64,000 nucleotides of DNA from Rhodoferax sp. (GCF_030646845.1 NZ_JAUSLE010000021.1:124001-188000); one strand, 5' to 3'; shown: positions 1-9,447, numbered from the stretch's first letter. A program made the numbers and translations. Notes: generated from the letters alone by a model not told the origin.

Positions 1-123
1 AGGCGGGCAAGGCCAACTCACCGGGCGCCTCACATAGAGTAACGCAAGCGTCTGGAGAATCCATCGCGCCCGGACTGCGACCCTGCCAGTAACAAGGCGA
101 GCGTCGACAGGCCACCTGTCGGC

Positions 124-660
124 CTATTTCTCCGGATAGCTGCCCTTGGGATATCCCACGCGAGCCAATGCTTTTTTGACACGGGCATTGAAAGCATCAC
201 TGACGCTGTCGATGCCCTGGTCCACCACGTTGCTCGCATCGCTGATGCGAACCTTGAGCAGATCGGCGTTGCTGTCGATGGCGCCACGCCCTTGTGACTC
301 GAACTTCTTGCCGGCCTTCACCAGCGCTTCGAAGGCTTTCTCGCCCTTGGTGCCCGTTGAGGTCGTGACCTTGGCCAGTGCGCCCAGGCCTGCCAGCCAG
401 ATGGCGCGCTGGGAATCGATCAGCTTCAGTGAGGCGTCCCGTGTCAAATGCACGACGCTGGTGACTTTTCTGCGGCTTCGGGTCGCCACCTGCTTCAAGG
501 TCGCCGGTGGGGTCTCCGCGGTCGCTTTGGTTTTTGCCACTGCGGCTTTGACCCGGGTTTTGGCAACAGCTGTCTTGGCGACGACGGCCCTGGTTCTTGA
601 CTTGGCAGCGGCCTTTTTGGCTACTGTTGTGGTTTTCTTTGCAGTGGTTTTTGTCGCCAT
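124..660 (-). CDS. Phasin-like polyhydroxyalkanoate granule protein with Lys/Ala-rich N-terminus
   Basis: This 178-residue protein has two parts. Residues 1 to about 55 are a low-complexity Lys/Ala/Thr tail (repeated AKKT, AAAK, VAKT) like the DNA-binding tails of histone H1-like and PhaF proteins. Residues 70-170 resemble the PhaI/PhaF phasin domain, with the conserved stretch QRAIWLAGLGALAK followed by an amphipathic helix containing FEALVKAGKKFE. Phasins coat PHA storage granules, and PhaF-type proteins also attach granules to the nucleoid. Here the basic tail precedes the phasin domain, the reverse of PhaF as I know it. The start at 660 is preceded by GGGAG at a normal distance. No PHA synthase is in the window. 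The family call is good; DNA binding is inference. Confidence 0.8.
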   Translation of the reverse strand: MATKTTAKKTTTVAKKAAAKSRTRAVVAKTAVAKTRVKAAVAKTKATAETPPATLKQVATRSRRKVTSVVHLTRDASLKLIDSQRAIWLAGLGALAKVTTSTGTKGEKAFEALVKAGKKFESQGRGAIDSNADLLKVRISDASNVVDQGIDSVSDAFNARVKKALARVGYPKGSYPEK

Positions 661-827
661 GAAAAACTCCCTCGATGATGGATGAATCCGGCCAATGAGT
701 CAGTGCCTGTCAGTGCATGGCCGTGCTGCAGCAACAAGTGTCTCTGCGCCGGTTCAACGATGGCAACCGGGATTGACGCAGTGACATGCGCGGAATTGTT
801 CCCTGATTAATCGGGTATCGTCAAGCC

Positions 828-1595
828 ATGCTGCGCAAGTCCCCCTCTCTTTCTTCATCGCGATTCGAGGCTGTGGACGCCGTGCGTGGCCTGGCCATGG
901 TGTGGATGACGGCGTTCCACTTCTGTTTTGACCTGAATCACTTTGGTTACTGGCGGCAGGATTTCTACCGTGATCCATTCTGGACCTGGCAGCGCACCCT
1001 GATCCTGAGCCTCTTCCTGTTTTCTGCGGGGGTGGGGCAAGCGGTCGCGGTAGCACAGGGGCAGAGCTGGACCCGTTTTTGGCGTCGCTGGGTGCAGGTG
1101 GCCGGATGTGCGCTGCTGGTGACCCTGGGGTCCTGGCTGATGTACCCGCAGAGTTTTATCTATTTTGGTGTACTGCACGGCATTGCGTTGATGCTGATCA
1201 TCGCGCGCCTGACGGCGCACTGGGGTGCCTGGTTGTGGCTGCTGGGTGCCGCGGCGATCGCTATCAAATTCATAGCTGTCTACGCACTGCATTCGGGGGC
1301 TTCTCTCCAATTTGTGGATGCCTTGAACGGACCCATGCTCAACTGGCTGGGTCTGATTACGCGCAAGCCGATCACCGAAGACTACGTGCCACTGTTGCCC
1401 TGGCTGGGGGTGATGTGGTGGGGTGTAGCGGCAGGGTCCTGGTTGTCGGGTCCGGGTGCCGGGTGCCTGTCATTGAAGCTGCCGGTCGCGTTCAAATCAT
1501 TGGCGAGAATCGGGCGCTGGAGCCTGAGCTACTACGTGCTGCATCAGCCCGTGATGATTGGTGCGTTGATGGCGATTGGCTGGCTCGTCAAATAA
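828..1595 (+). CDS. DUF1624 (heparan-alpha-glucosaminide N-acetyltransferase-like) membrane protein
   Basis: This 255-residue protein has about seven hydrophobic segments. Its N-terminal motif (FEAVDAVRGLAMVWMTAFHF followed by DLNHFGYW) is typical of DUF1624/YeiB-like membrane acyltransferase relatives. The C-terminal part (SLSYYVLHQPVMIG) is the usual last segment of that family. The likely role is transfer of an acyl group to an extracytoplasmic substrate, but the substrate is unknown. Residues 145-163 (AIKFIAVYALHSGASLQF) are encoded by a copy of the dispersed repeat described in the findings, so this hydrophobic stretch is probably not ancestral. The gene converges on the parvulin gene and shares a bidirectional terminator with it. 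Confidence 0.8.
   Translation: MLRKSPSLSSSRFEAVDAVRGLAMVWMTAFHFCFDLNHFGYWRQDFYRDPFWTWQRTLILSLFLFSAGVGQAVAVAQGQSWTRFWRRWVQVAGCALLVTLGSWLMYPQSFIYFGVLHGIALMLIIARLTAHWGAWLWLLGAAAIAIKFIAVYALHSGASLQFVDALNGPMLNWLGLITRKPITEDYVPLLPWLGVMWWGVAAGSWLSGPGAGCLSLKLPVAFKSLARIGRWSLSYYVLHQPVMIGALMAIGWLVK
1260..1314 (+). repeat. Dispersed 55-bp repeat, copy A (inside DUF1624 gene)
   Basis: The copy begins GCTATCAAATTCATAGCT and has GGGCT exactly 37 bases after its first base, as in all nine copies. It is read in frame 1 (GCT ATC AAA ...) as Ala-Ile-Lys-Phe-Ile-Ala and continues to Gly-Ala-Ser. It keeps the CGCA at offset 27 and an ATTTG tail. Confidence 0.8.
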
Positions 1596-1606
1596 GAGCG
1601 GCGGCC

Positions 1607-1638
1607 AAAAAAAACGCGGCTTCAAGCCGCGTTTTTTG
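1607..1638. terminator. Bidirectional intrinsic terminator
   Basis: ACGCGGC (1614-1620), loop TTCAA and GCCGCGT (1626-1632) form a stem flanked by an A tract upstream and a T tract downstream. It can therefore terminate both the plus-strand DUF1624 gene and the minus-strand parvulin gene that converge on it. Confidence 0.92.
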
Positions 1639-1655
1639 CAGCCGAGCCGGCAGGC

Positions 1656-2441
1656 TTATTCGATTTTGGCCTTGGCGCGCAAGTCTTCCTGGTATTTGGA
1701 CATCTTCTGCTGCTGCAACTGTTGTGCAATTTGAGGCTTGACGTCTTCAAATTTCGGCAATTGCGCGTCACGGACATCGTCCAGGCGAATGATGTGATAG
1801 CCGAATTGGGTCTTCACCGGTGTCTCGGTGGTCTTGCCTTTGGCCAGTTTGCTCAGGGCGTCGGAGAATTCCGCTACGTAGTTGCCGGCATTGGCCCAGT
1901 CGAGGTCGCCACCGTTGGCGCCGGAGCCTGGGTCTTTGGAGGATTTTTTGGCAATTTCTTCAAATTTCCCGCCCTTTTTCAGCTGGGCAATGATGGCTTT
2001 GGCCTCGTCTTCCTTGTCAACCAGGATGTGGCGGGCACGGTATTCCTTGCCACTGTTGGCGGCGGCGAATTTGTCGTACTCGGCCTTGATTTCGGCATCG
2101 GTGACAGGGTTGGCCTTTTGATAGTTGCCAAAGAGCTCGCGGATCAGAAGTGTCTGGCGCGCCAACTCCATCTGGGTCTTGAAGTCGTCGGTGGTGTCCA
2201 GTCCCTGTTTCTGGGCTTCCTGGATGAAGATTTCACGGGCGATGACTTCCTCTTTGAGCTGCCCCTGCATTTCAGGTGTGACCGGACGGCCCGAGCGGGC
2301 GATCTGCTGTGCCAGTGCGTCCACGCGTGACTTCGGAACGGCTTTGCCGTTGACGATTGCCACATTTTGCGCCAGGACGACCGGTGCCAGAGTGCCCAGC
2401 ATCGCGGCCGCTGCAATGGCCGATATCAGTTTCATTTTCAT
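1656..2441 (-). CDS. Periplasmic parvulin-type peptidyl-prolyl isomerase
   Basis: This 261-residue protein has a cleavable signal peptide (MKMKLISAIAAAAMLG..., cleavage probably after VVLA at residue 24). A SurA-like helical N-terminal region follows, then a parvulin rotamase domain at about residues 130-225. The domain shows the core motifs ARHILV, FEEIAKKSSKDPGS, GGDLDW and FGYHIIRLDD. It should catalyse cis-trans isomerisation of prolyl bonds in proteins folding in the periplasm or outer membrane. It is the last gene of the minus-strand run from msrB through yciB and bolA, 62 bases after bolA. It resembles the PpiC/SurA-like chaperones commonly found next to bolA/yciB in Burkholderiales. 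The family is certain; client proteins are unknown. Confidence 0.9.
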   Translation of the reverse strand: MKMKLISAIAAAAMLGTLAPVVLAQNVAIVNGKAVPKSRVDALAQQIARSGRPVTPEMQGQLKEEVIAREIFIQEAQKQGLDTTDDFKTQMELARQTLLIRELFGNYQKANPVTDAEIKAEYDKFAAANSGKEYRARHILVDKEDEAKAIIAQLKKGGKFEEIAKKSSKDPGSGANGGDLDWANAGNYVAEFSDALSKLAKGKTTETPVKTQFGYHIIRLDDVRDAQLPKFEDVKPQIAQQLQQQKMSKYQEDLRAKAKIE

Positions 2442-2503
2442 TCGGGTTTCCTAAGTAGCAAGATCTAAAAAGAAGTCAAGAAAGACGGCCTTCGCAGCCA
2501 GGT

Positions 2504-2797
2504 TCAGACGGTCGGCGCCTGGGCCTCAATGGCCAGTGCGTGCAGGCCTTGGTCCATGAAATCTTGCAGCGCATCATACACAAGGCGATGGCGCATGACG
2601 GCTGACTTTCCGGTGAACAGCCCGGAGGTGATGCGCACCCGGAAGTGGGTGCCAAAGCCGGTGCCGTTGGCTCCGGCATGCCCGTTGTGCTGAAAGCTTT
2701 CATCCACCACCTCCAGCGTGACGGGCTGGAGGGTTTCGCGCAATCGCTGTTCAAGCTGCTGCGCCGTGGGGCCTGCCGATGGGGTCGTGGGTGTCAT
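2504..2797 (-). CDS. bolA: BolA family protein
   Basis: This is a 97-residue BolA/YrbA-like protein. The conserved class II KH-like fold core is visible (LEVVDESFQHNGHAG, then FRVRITSGLFTGKS and MRHRLVYDAL), with the His residues that in BolA proteins help bind glutaredoxin-bridged iron-sulfur clusters. Such proteins act in iron-sulfur trafficking and stress morphology. I chose the ATG at 2797 because it begins the family's normal N-terminus and lies only 11 bases after the yciB stop; longer in-frame readings run back through yciB. The gene sits between yciB and the parvulin gene, an arrangement common in Burkholderiales. Confidence 0.9.
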   Translation of the reverse strand: MTPTTPSAGPTAQQLEQRLRETLQPVTLEVVDESFQHNGHAGANGTGFGTHFRVRITSGLFTGKSAVMRHRLVYDALQDFMDQGLHALAIEAQAPTV

Positions 2798-2808
2798 GGT
2801 GTTGGGCC

Positions 2809-3348
2809 TCAGGCCTTGGGTTCTTCGGGTTTGAGATAGCGCGAGATATAAAAACCCTGGCCAATAATGAAAACCAGTGGAAATGCATAGCCCCACAATT
2901 TGAAGTTGACCCAGGCTTCCGTGCTGTAGTAGGCGGCCACATAGGCATTGATCAGCGACATGAAGGCGCAATAGGCCACCCACACCACGTTCAGACGCAT
3001 CCACACCGGATCTGGCAATTCGAGCTGGCTGCCCAGCATCAGTTTGAGAAAGTTCTTCTTCATCACCCAAACCGCGACGGCCAAGGCAATGGCCATGGCT
3101 GCGTACAGCACCGTGGGTTTCCACTTGATGAACCGGTCGTCATGCAGCACCAGCGTCAATGCCCCAAAAACCAGCACCAGGGCCAGGGTGACCTTGTGCA
3201 TGGCTGTGAGTTTGCGATCAATCGCGTAGATCAGGCCCATCTGGACCAGGGTGGCGGCCATGAGCACGCCGGTTCCTACATAAATGTCGTAGGCCTTGTA
3301 GGCGCCAAAAAACAGCAGGATGGGGAAGAAGTCGATCAGTATTTTCAT
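2809..3348 (-). CDS. yciB: Inner-membrane septation protein A (YciB/IspZ)
   Basis: This is a 179-residue integral membrane protein of normal family length with five hydrophobic segments. It has the characteristic N-terminus [18 protein letters not shown] and the motifs [10 protein letters not shown] and NFLKLMLG. YciB proteins are inner-membrane proteins linked to septation and envelope synthesis; their molecular activity is not well defined. Its ATG overlaps the msrB stop in an ATGA arrangement (3345-3348), so translational coupling with msrB is likely, and bolA follows closely. Confidence 0.93.
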   Translation of the reverse strand: MKILIDFFPILLFFGAYKAYDIYVGTGVLMAATLVQMGLIYAIDRKLTAMHKVTLALVLVFGALTLVLHDDRFIKWKPTVLYAAMAIALAVAVWVMKKNFLKLMLGSQLELPDPVWMRLNVVWVAYCAFMSLINAYVAAYYSTEAWVNFKLWGYAFPLVFIIGQGFYISRYLKPEEPKA

Positions 3349-3755
3349 TTAGGCGTGAAGTTTAACGAAGCCGAGTTCATGCAATAGCGCAGACCGGTGG
3401 GCGCCGGGCCGTCTTCAAACACATGGCCCAGATGTGCGCCGCAGTCGGCACAGTGCACCTCGGTGCGACGCATGCCCAATTTGCCATCGACCTTGGTGCC
3501 AACGGCGGCCTCGTCGATCGGCTGGAAATAGCTGGGCCAGCCGCAGCCTGACTCGAACTTGGTGCTGGCATCAAACAGGGGCTTGTCGCAACATATGCAC
3601 TTGTAGATGCCGGGCGCCTTGTTGTCCTCCAGCCGGCCGGTGTAGGCGCGTTCGGTGGCTTCATGGCGAGTGACCTCGAAGGCCAGTGGCTCGGCGCCTT
3701 TTTCTTTGAGCAGGGCTTTCCACTGCTCGTCGGTTTTTTCAATCTTGTAGGTCAT
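3345..3755 (-). CDS. msrB: Peptide-methionine (R)-S-oxide reductase MsrB
   Basis: This 136-residue protein has the full MsrB fold. Two CxxC zinc sites are present (CICCDKPLF at about residues 53-56 and CADCGAHLG at 102-105). The family motifs GCGWPSY and [11 protein letters not shown] are also present, the latter holding the catalytic Cys at about residue 125. It reduces the R-epimer of methionine sulfoxide in proteins, using thioredoxin. The ATG at 3755 starts the conserved [12 protein letters not shown] sequence. The gene ends in an ATGA overlap with yciB. selO lies just upstream on the same strand, so two redox-linked genes are adjacent. Confidence 0.96.
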   Translation of the reverse strand: MTYKIEKTDEQWKALLKEKGAEPLAFEVTRHEATERAYTGRLEDNKAPGIYKCICCDKPLFDASTKFESGCGWPSYFQPIDEAAVGTKVDGKLGMRRTEVHCADCGAHLGHVFEDGPAPTGLRYCMNSASLNFTPK

Positions 3756-3784
3756 CAGAGTGGTCCACTTTGCGCAAAAATTGG

Positions 3785-5278
3785 TCAGGAGCTGCAGCTG
3801 ATCTCGATGCTGGCGGCCCAATCGGGCGGGAAATCGGCATATTCTTCAAACCCGGGGTGTTCGTCAAATGGTGATTCGAGCAGAGTCAGCAAGGTGTCGA
3901 CCTGGGAAAAGTCTTTGAGTTTTGCGGCCTTGATAGCCTGTTCGCCCAAATGATTGCGCAGAACAAACTTTGGATTTGTTTTAAGCATCAAATCGGCCAC
4001 CAGCCCCCGTGGAATATCCGCCAGCCGCTCCGAATAGCGTAGCAGCCAGGCGTCGGCCGCCGTTCGATCCAGAAACAGGTCACGCACGCTCTGCGTGTTG
4101 GTGCCACTGCTGGCGTGACTCAGGCGACGCCAGAAGATGGTGTAGTCCACCCGGTCCTTCGCCAGCAACTTCAGGACGTCCTCGATCAGGACGCGATCAT
4201 CCGCTGCGTTGTCGCCATACCCGTCAACGAGGCCCAGTTTGGCGCGCATCAACTTCTCAAGTGCCGCCGGAAACACCGATTTATAGGACTCCAGGGCCGC
4301 GATCGCGAGTTCCTGCTCCCCAATCAGGGGCAGCAGGGCCTGCCCCAGGCAGAACAGGTTCCAGTAGGCAATGTTGGGCTGCTTGTTGAAAGCGTAGCGG
4401 CCTTGCTCGTCGGAATGGTTGCAGATATGGCCGGGATTGAAGGCGTCCAGAAACTGGAAGGGACCGTAGTCGATCGTCAGACCCAGAATGCTCATGTTGT
4501 CCGTGTTCATGACGCCGTGGCAGAACCCCACGGCCTGCCATTGCGCCACCATTTCTGCTGTGCGTTCGCTGACCGCTTCCAGCAAGGCCGCATAGGGGTT
4601 GCCGGCGAATTTGTCGCCGGTTCGGCATTCCGGGTAAAACCGGTCAATGACGTAGTCGGCCAGGGCTTTGAGTTGCACAGGCTGCTCGCGATGTGAAAAA
4701 TGCTCAAAGTGACCGAAGCGCACGAAGCTGGGCGCTGTCCGCGTGACCACGGCCGCTGTTTCAATGGTTTCGCGTCGTATCGGCGCATCCGAGCCGGTAA
4801 CGCATAGCGCGCGCGATGTCGGAATGCCCAGCCCTTGCATGGTTTCGCTGCACAAGAACTCGCGGATGCTGGAGCGCAGGACGGCCCGTCCATCCCCCAT
4901 GCGGGAATAGGGCGTGCGCCCCGCACCTTTGAGTTGCACCTCCAGTCCGCTGCTGGTCTCACCCAGCAAGATGGCACGGCCATCGCCCAGTTGGCCTGCC
5001 CACATGCCAAATTGATGACCGCTGTAGACACTGGCCAGCGCCTGGGTACCGGCGATGGGACGGTTGCCGGAAACGGCCTCCAGCAACTCTGCGGACGCCA
5101 GCCACGACTCATGCAGGCCCAGTTCGCTGGCCAACGACCTGCTGCGGCCCACCCAGTAGGGCGCAGGCAGCGGCTGGGGCGAGAGGCAGGTGTAGAAATC
5201 CCCGCCCAGCTGGGCGAAACTGTTGCGCCAGGTCAATCCCACATCGAGATTGCTGGGGCTGTGCGTGGCCATGTTCAT
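3785..5278 (-). CDS. selO: Protein adenylyltransferase SelO (YdiU family)
   Basis: This protein of about 497 residues has the SelO pseudokinase-fold motifs [32 protein letters not shown] and [20 protein letters not shown], which include the metal- and ATP-binding Asn and Asp residues. SelO transfers AMP to Ser/Thr/Tyr of target proteins and is linked to oxidative stress. The C-terminus ends in SCSS; in the family a Cys (Sec in animals) at this place is thought to be redox-active. The start is uncertain: an ATG at 5278 (MNMATHSP) fits the family best, but an in-frame ATG at 5311 adds 11 residues. It lies upstream of msrB on the same strand with about 29 bases between. Confidence 0.93.
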   Translation of the reverse strand: MNMATHSPSNLDVGLTWRNSFAQLGGDFYTCLSPQPLPAPYWVGRSRSLASELGLHESWLASAELLEAVSGNRPIAGTQALASVYSGHQFGMWAGQLGDGRAILLGETSSGLEVQLKGAGRTPYSRMGDGRAVLRSSIREFLCSETMQGLGIPTSRALCVTGSDAPIRRETIETAAVVTRTAPSFVRFGHFEHFSHREQPVQLKALADYVIDRFYPECRTGDKFAGNPYAALLEAVSERTAEMVAQWQAVGFCHGVMNTDNMSILGLTIDYGPFQFLDAFNPGHICNHSDEQGRYAFNKQPNIAYWNLFCLGQALLPLIGEQELAIAALESYKSVFPAALEKLMRAKLGLVDGYGDNAADDRVLIEDVLKLLAKDRVDYTIFWRRLSHASSGTNTQSVRDLFLDRTAADAWLLRYSERLADIPRGLVADLMLKTNPKFVLRNHLGEQAIKAAKLKDFSQVDTLLTLLESPFDEHPGFEEYADFPPDWAASIEISCSS

Positions 5279-5342
5279 GGGCGGATTGTCTCGCAGTGCT
5301 GCCATTCCCAACGCGCGCAGGGTTATCCGGGCGGCGCCCGGA

Positions 5343-6062
5343 TCAGGTGGCGGGCAAGTCTTGCGGTTCAGGTGCTGAAAAAATGAAGCGGGTCAGTGCT
5401 TCGTCGTCGGCAATGTCCACCCGACCGAATTCCAGCGTCACCAGTCCGCGCTGGGCCAGCGAGTTGAGCGCCCGGTTGGCGGTCTGGCGGGATATTCCGA
5501 CCAGGTTGGCGAGTTCATCCTGCGACAGGTTGAGTTTGCGTGTCCGGTTCCAGAACAGGCGACTCAGGGAGAGCGCGACCCGCTGCTCGGGCGTGCGCAG
5601 GCGGCTGGCTTCGATGAGGGCCATGGCCTGACTCACGCGAAGATTCAGCTGATTGACCAGGACCTGGTTGAACTCGATGCTGATCGCGCGCAACTGGTCG
5701 AACTCGGCCAGCGGAAGGCATAGCAACTCCGTGTCGCGCAACGCGATGACTTCGTACCGGCGTAGCTCGCTTTTCAGCGCAGATCCTTCACCGAACCAGT
5801 CACCACAGGCCACGCCCACAAAAGTGGACGATCGTCCTTTCACGGTTGGGCTCTGCAGTTTGACCAGACCGGACAGAACCGCGTACCAGCCCTCCACCGG
5901 GGCATTGGCCTGCAGCATCACTTCTCCCTTTTTTCCGGTTGTGCGCACGACGTGTTCGCTGACCTGAGTCTGAACCGATAGCGGGAGACCGGCAAACCAG
6001 GATTGCGCCGCGAGAAAGCGTGATGTTGGCGAAACGGTGCTGGGGAACATGGGTCGGGACAA
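5343..6062 (-). CDS. Crp/Fnr family transcriptional regulator
   Basis: This 239-residue regulator has an N-terminal cyclic-nucleotide-binding-like beta-roll (about residues 30-140; [20 protein letters not shown] and [10 protein letters not shown]) and a C-terminal winged helix-turn-helix (about 165-225; [20 protein letters not shown]). The Cys cluster of FNR oxygen sensors is absent, so it is not an FNR-type iron-sulfur sensor. The effector cannot be read from sequence. It is transcribed divergently from the acyl-CoA ligase at 6335, with a 272-base shared control region that contains a perfect palindrome. Regulation of that gene or of itself is possible but not shown. Confidence 0.9.
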   Translation of the reverse strand: MSRPMFPSTVSPTSRFLAAQSWFAGLPLSVQTQVSEHVVRTTGKKGEVMLQANAPVEGWYAVLSGLVKLQSPTVKGRSSTFVGVACGDWFGEGSALKSELRRYEVIALRDTELLCLPLAEFDQLRAISIEFNQVLVNQLNLRVSQAMALIEASRLRTPEQRVALSLSRLFWNRTRKLNLSQDELANLVGISRQTANRALNSLAQRGLVTLEFGRVDIADDEALTRFIFSAPEPQDLPAT

Positions 6063-6140
6063 CGGCGTTAGTTCGGGTTAATGTGCCAAGCTGGGGCAAG
6101 CGCAAGGTATACGGGTTAACACCGAATAACTGTCAACTCA

Positions 6141-6155
6141 ACGACATGCTGTCGT
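6141..6155. promoter_or_regulatory. Palindrome in divergent control region
   Basis: ACGACA-TGC-TGTCGT is a perfect 6+6 inverted repeat lying between the divergent Crp/Fnr regulator and the acyl-CoA ligase. It could be an operator. It does not match the CRP consensus TGTGA-N6-TCACA. The role is inference only. Confidence 0.35.
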
Positions 6156-6334
6156 GCGTGTGACAGGTCTTGTAAAACCCGGGTATCAGCATCAAACTGC
6201 GCAGACCTCAGATGGCCCGATGATACGAAATTTGGTGTTGGCGATGCCAGCATCGTAGAGCGGGCGAGTGCTTGTCTGCGCTGAAAGCGCAGTACCATGC
6301 ACCTTCAGTTTCACCACTTTTCAGGAGTTTTTTC

Positions 6335-7963
6335 ATGCTCGGGTTGATGCAAAGCCAACAGTTATTGATCTCGTCGCTGATCGAGTTTGCCGAACGGCAC
6401 CATGGGGAAGGCGAGATCGTGTCGCGTCGGGTGGAGGGCGACATTCATCGCTACACCTACAAGGATGTTGCGGTTCGGGCCCGACAGGTTGCCAACGCCC
6501 TGGATGCCATGAAGCTGCCCTTTAGCGACCGGGTGGCCACGCTCGCATGGAACGGCTACCGTCATCTGGAGTTGTATTTCGGCGTGAGTGGCTCGGGCCG
6601 TGTGTTGCATACCCTCAATCCGCGTTTGCACCCGGATCAGATCACCTGGATTGCCAACCATGCTGAAGACACGGTGCTGTGCTTTGACATGAGCTTTCTG
6701 CCCATCGTGAAAGCTATCCACGGCCGTTGCACCACCGTGAAACACTTTGTGGCGCTGTGCGATGCCGACAAACTGCCGGCGGACAGCGGCATTCCCGGAC
6801 TGGTCAGTTATGAAGCCTGGATTGGGGCGCAATCCAGTAACTACAAATGGCCGTCGTTTGATGAAAATTCCGCATCGAGCATGTGCTACACCAGTGGCAC
6901 CACGGGCAACCCGAAAGCAGCCTTGTACAGCCATCGTTCAACGATGCTGCATGCCCTGGCGGGAGCCTTGCCGGACGCTCTGAGCATGAGCGCGCGCGAC
7001 TCGGTGTTGCCGGTGGTGCCCATGTTCCACGTCAATGCCTGGGGCTTGCCGTATTCAGCCGCCATGACAGGCGCAAAACTGGTATTTCCGGGGCCAGCGA
7101 TGGACGGCAAATCCATTTTTGAATTGATTGAGAGCGAGCGCGTGACGTTCGCGGCCGGTGTTCCCACCGTATGGCAAATGATGCTGGGGCACATGCAGGC
7201 GGGGGGGCTGCGGTTCTCCACGCTCAAACGTACGGTGATTGGGGGTTCGGCTTGCCCGCCTGCCATGATCACCGCTTTCAACGACGTCTATGGGGTGGAG
7301 GTCTTGCATGCCTGGGGCATGACGGAGATGTCGCCACTGGGTACGGTCTGTACCCTGAAGAACAAGCATCTTGCGATGACACCCGAGGAGAAGATGAAGG
7401 TCCGCCTCAAGCAGGGGCGTGGCATCTTTGGCGTCGACATGAAGATCGTCGATGACGAGGGTCATGAGCTGCCCTGGGACGGCAAGGCTTATGGTGACCT
7501 GCTGGTCAGGGGCCCGTGGATCATCAGCGAATATTTCAAGGGGGAGGGCGGCTCCCCGCTGGTGGATGGCTGGTTCCCGACCGGCGACGTGGCCACGATC
7601 GATGCAGACGGGTACATGCAGATCACCGACCGCAGCAAAGATGTGATCAAGTCGGGTGGTGAATGGATCAGCTCGATCGATGTCGAGAACATCGCCATGG
7701 GTCATCCTGCAGTTGCAATGGCGGCGTGCGTTGGCATGAAACATCCCAAGTGGGATGAGCGGCCCATCATTGCCGTGGTGAAGAAGCCGGGTGCCGACGT
7801 GTCGCGCGACGAACTCATCCAGTTCTATGACGGCAAATGTGCGAAGTGGCAGGTCCCTGACGACGTGGTTTTTGTCGATGCGATTCCCCTTGGCGGCACC
7901 GGCAAGATGCAAAAAACGAAGCTGCGCGAGTTGCTGAAGGATTACAGGCTGCCTGACGCCTGA
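6335..7963 (+). CDS. Acyl-CoA synthetase (AMP-forming fatty-acid/methylthiopropionate-type CoA ligase)
   Basis: This 542-residue member of the ANL superfamily has the AMP-binding P-loop [18 protein letters not shown] at about residue 185, the A5 motif ([12 protein letters not shown]), and [21 protein letters not shown]. The C-terminal catalytic Lys is in [14 protein letters not shown]. It activates a carboxylic acid to its acyl-CoA via an acyl-adenylate. The overall look (AlkK/DmdB-like) suggests medium- or long-chain fatty acids or related short acids. The ATG at 6335 is preceded by CAGGAG; a longer in-frame reading to 6272 lacks such a site. It lies at the head of a catabolic region that includes a Liv-type importer and beta-oxidation genes. 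Confidence 0.92.
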   Translation: MLGLMQSQQLLISSLIEFAERHHGEGEIVSRRVEGDIHRYTYKDVAVRARQVANALDAMKLPFSDRVATLAWNGYRHLELYFGVSGSGRVLHTLNPRLHPDQITWIANHAEDTVLCFDMSFLPIVKAIHGRCTTVKHFVALCDADKLPADSGIPGLVSYEAWIGAQSSNYKWPSFDENSASSMCYTSGTTGNPKAALYSHRSTMLHALAGALPDALSMSARDSVLPVVPMFHVNAWGLPYSAAMTGAKLVFPGPAMDGKSIFELIESERVTFAAGVPTVWQMMLGHMQAGGLRFSTLKRTVIGGSACPPAMITAFNDVYGVEVLHAWGMTEMSPLGTVCTLKNKHLAMTPEEKMKVRLKQGRGIFGVDMKIVDDEGHELPWDGKAYGDLLVRGPWIISEYFKGEGGSPLVDGWFPTGDVATIDADGYMQITDRSKDVIKSGGEWISSIDVENIAMGHPAVAMAACVGMKHPKWDERPIIAVVKKPGADVSRDELIQFYDGKCAKWQVPDDVVFVDAIPLGGTGKMQKTKLRELLKDYRLPDA

Positions 7964-8126
7964 CCCAATCCGCCACAGGCGCAGGAAGCCGTTTTGTGTC
8001 TGCCCTGTGGCTGGGTCCCACCTGTCACATGGGTGATTCCGCCTACGGGAAACCCCTCGTGTTGCGATGCACAATCACTTGTACGCTGCATGGGTGTTGA
8101 TTGTCTGAAACTCAGGAGATCCTTAT

Positions 8127-9362
8127 ATGAAATTTGCGTTGAAAGTTGTTGCCGCCACGGCTGCTGTCTTGTGCGTTAGCGGCGCGTTTGCCCAAAAAGG
8201 TGAAGTCGTGAAGATGGTTCGGATTGATGCCCAGACCGGCTTGCTTGGGCCGGTGGGTGTGAGTCAGCTCAAGGGCTATCAGTTCTTTGCTGAAAAATTC
8301 AGTGGTGCTGGCAACCCTGCCGGCGTGAAGTTCGAAGTCACCGGTATCGACAATAAACTCAGCCCGACCGAGAGCCTGAACGCGCTCAAGGCGGCCATCG
8401 ACCAGGGTGCGCGCTACATCATCCAGGGCAACGGCTCTTCGGTGGCGTTGGCATTGTCGGACGCCGTCACCAAGCACAATGAACGTAATCCCGGGAAGGA
8501 AGTGATTTACCTCAACGATTCGGCCGTGGATCCCGATTTGACCAATAGCAAGTGCAGTTACTGGCACTTCCGCTTCGATGCGGATACCTCCATGAAGATG
8601 GAAGCCATGTCCAGTTTCATGAAGGACCAGCCGGACATCAAGAAGGTCTACATCCTCGGCCAGAACTATTCCCATGGCGTGCAGGTTGCCAAGTACGCCA
8701 AGGAGTCGCTGGCCCGCAAGCGTCCGGACATCCAGATCGTCGGTGAAGACCTGCATCCGCTGGCACAAACGCGCGACTTCGCTCCCTACATTGCCAAGAT
8801 CAAGGCTTCCGGCGCAGACACCGTGATCACCGGCAACTGGGGTTCGGACCTGTCCCTGTTGATCAAGGCGGCCAATGAAGGCGGCTACAACGGCAAGTTC
8901 TTCACGTATTACGCTGGTGTCACGGGCACGCCTTCGGCGCTGGGCACCAATGGTGCGGGACGTGTCTACCAGATTGCCTATAACCACTACAACATGGGTG
9001 GGCAGATGGACAAATGGATGAAAGAGTTCAAGGCCAAATACAACGACGACTTCTATACGGGCTCCACCATCCGGATTTTTGAGACCCTGGGTGCTGCGAT
9101 GGCCAAGGTCAAGTCCACCGACCCGGTCAAGGTCGCGGCTGCGCTGGAAGGCATCAAGGTAAAGAGCTTCAATGGCGAAGTTGAAATTCGCAAGGCGGAC
9201 CACCAGCTGCAGCAGCCCTTGTATATGACAGTCTGGCAGAAAGCCAGTGCCAAGTATCCGTACAGCCCTGAAAACACAGGGATGACGCTGGTGCCGGTCG
9301 CCGAGTATCCGAACTACGTATCGAGCACGCCAACGAGCTGCCAGATGAAACGCCCCGCCTGA
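8127..9362 (+). CDS. livK: Periplasmic substrate-binding protein of Liv-type ABC transporter
   Basis: This 411-residue secreted protein has a clear signal peptide (MKFALKVVAATAAVLCVSGAFA) and a two-lobed Leu/Ile/Val-binding-type fold (Peripla_BP_6), with motifs such as KGYQFFAEKF, ALKAAIDQGARYIIQG and DADTSMKMEA. It should capture a small organic solute for the LivHMGF machinery encoded just downstream. The substrate is not readable from sequence. Given the neighbouring CoA ligase and beta-oxidation genes, a carboxylic acid is as likely as a branched-chain amino acid. AGGAG precedes the ATG. A hairpin after the gene (9384-9425) may lower readthrough into the permease genes. Confidence 0.9.
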   Translation: MKFALKVVAATAAVLCVSGAFAQKGEVVKMVRIDAQTGLLGPVGVSQLKGYQFFAEKFSGAGNPAGVKFEVTGIDNKLSPTESLNALKAAIDQGARYIIQGNGSSVALALSDAVTKHNERNPGKEVIYLNDSAVDPDLTNSKCSYWHFRFDADTSMKMEAMSSFMKDQPDIKKVYILGQNYSHGVQVAKYAKESLARKRPDIQIVGEDLHPLAQTRDFAPYIAKIKASGADTVITGNWGSDLSLLIKAANEGGYNGKFFTYYAGVTGTPSALGTNGAGRVYQIAYNHYNMGGQMDKWMKEFKAKYNDDFYTGSTIRIFETLGAAMAKVKSTDPVKVAAALEGIKVKSFNGEVEIRKADHQLQQPLYMTVWQKASAKYPYSPENTGMTLVPVAEYPNYVSSTPTSCQMKRPA

Positions 9363-9383
9363 TCTTCAGCAGCGTTCTCGCAT

Positions 9384-9425
9384 CAGCCCGAACGGGTGTA
9401 CCGTCTCGGGCTGTTTTACTTTTTG
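9384..9425 (+). terminator. Attenuating hairpin between livK and livHMGF
   Basis: CAGCCCGA (9384-9391) pairs with TCGGGCTG (9406-9413), and ACGG (9392-9395) pairs with CCGT (9401-9404). The stem is followed by TTTTACTTTTT. It looks like a terminator placed inside the operon. In other binding-protein operons such hairpins raise the ratio of binding protein to membrane components. That role here is inferred. Confidence 0.7.
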
Positions 9426-9447
9426 TCGGACAGTAAGGATTGACTGA

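Noticed and set aside
105..121. Perfect hairpin CGACAGG-CCA-CCTGTCG just after the phasin stop
   Set aside because: There is no T tract on the phasin side, so it is not called a terminator; it may only be a chance stem.
1..123. Left edge of the window
   Set aside because: No credible gene end or regulatory element could be recognised in these bases apart from the hairpin next to the phasin stop.
855..1310. Long antisense frames over most real genes (for example 855-1310, 8112-9203, 13890-15122, 48068-49720)
   Set aside because: They mirror high-GC coding sequence, have no homology-like motifs or ribosome sites, and overlap well-supported genes.
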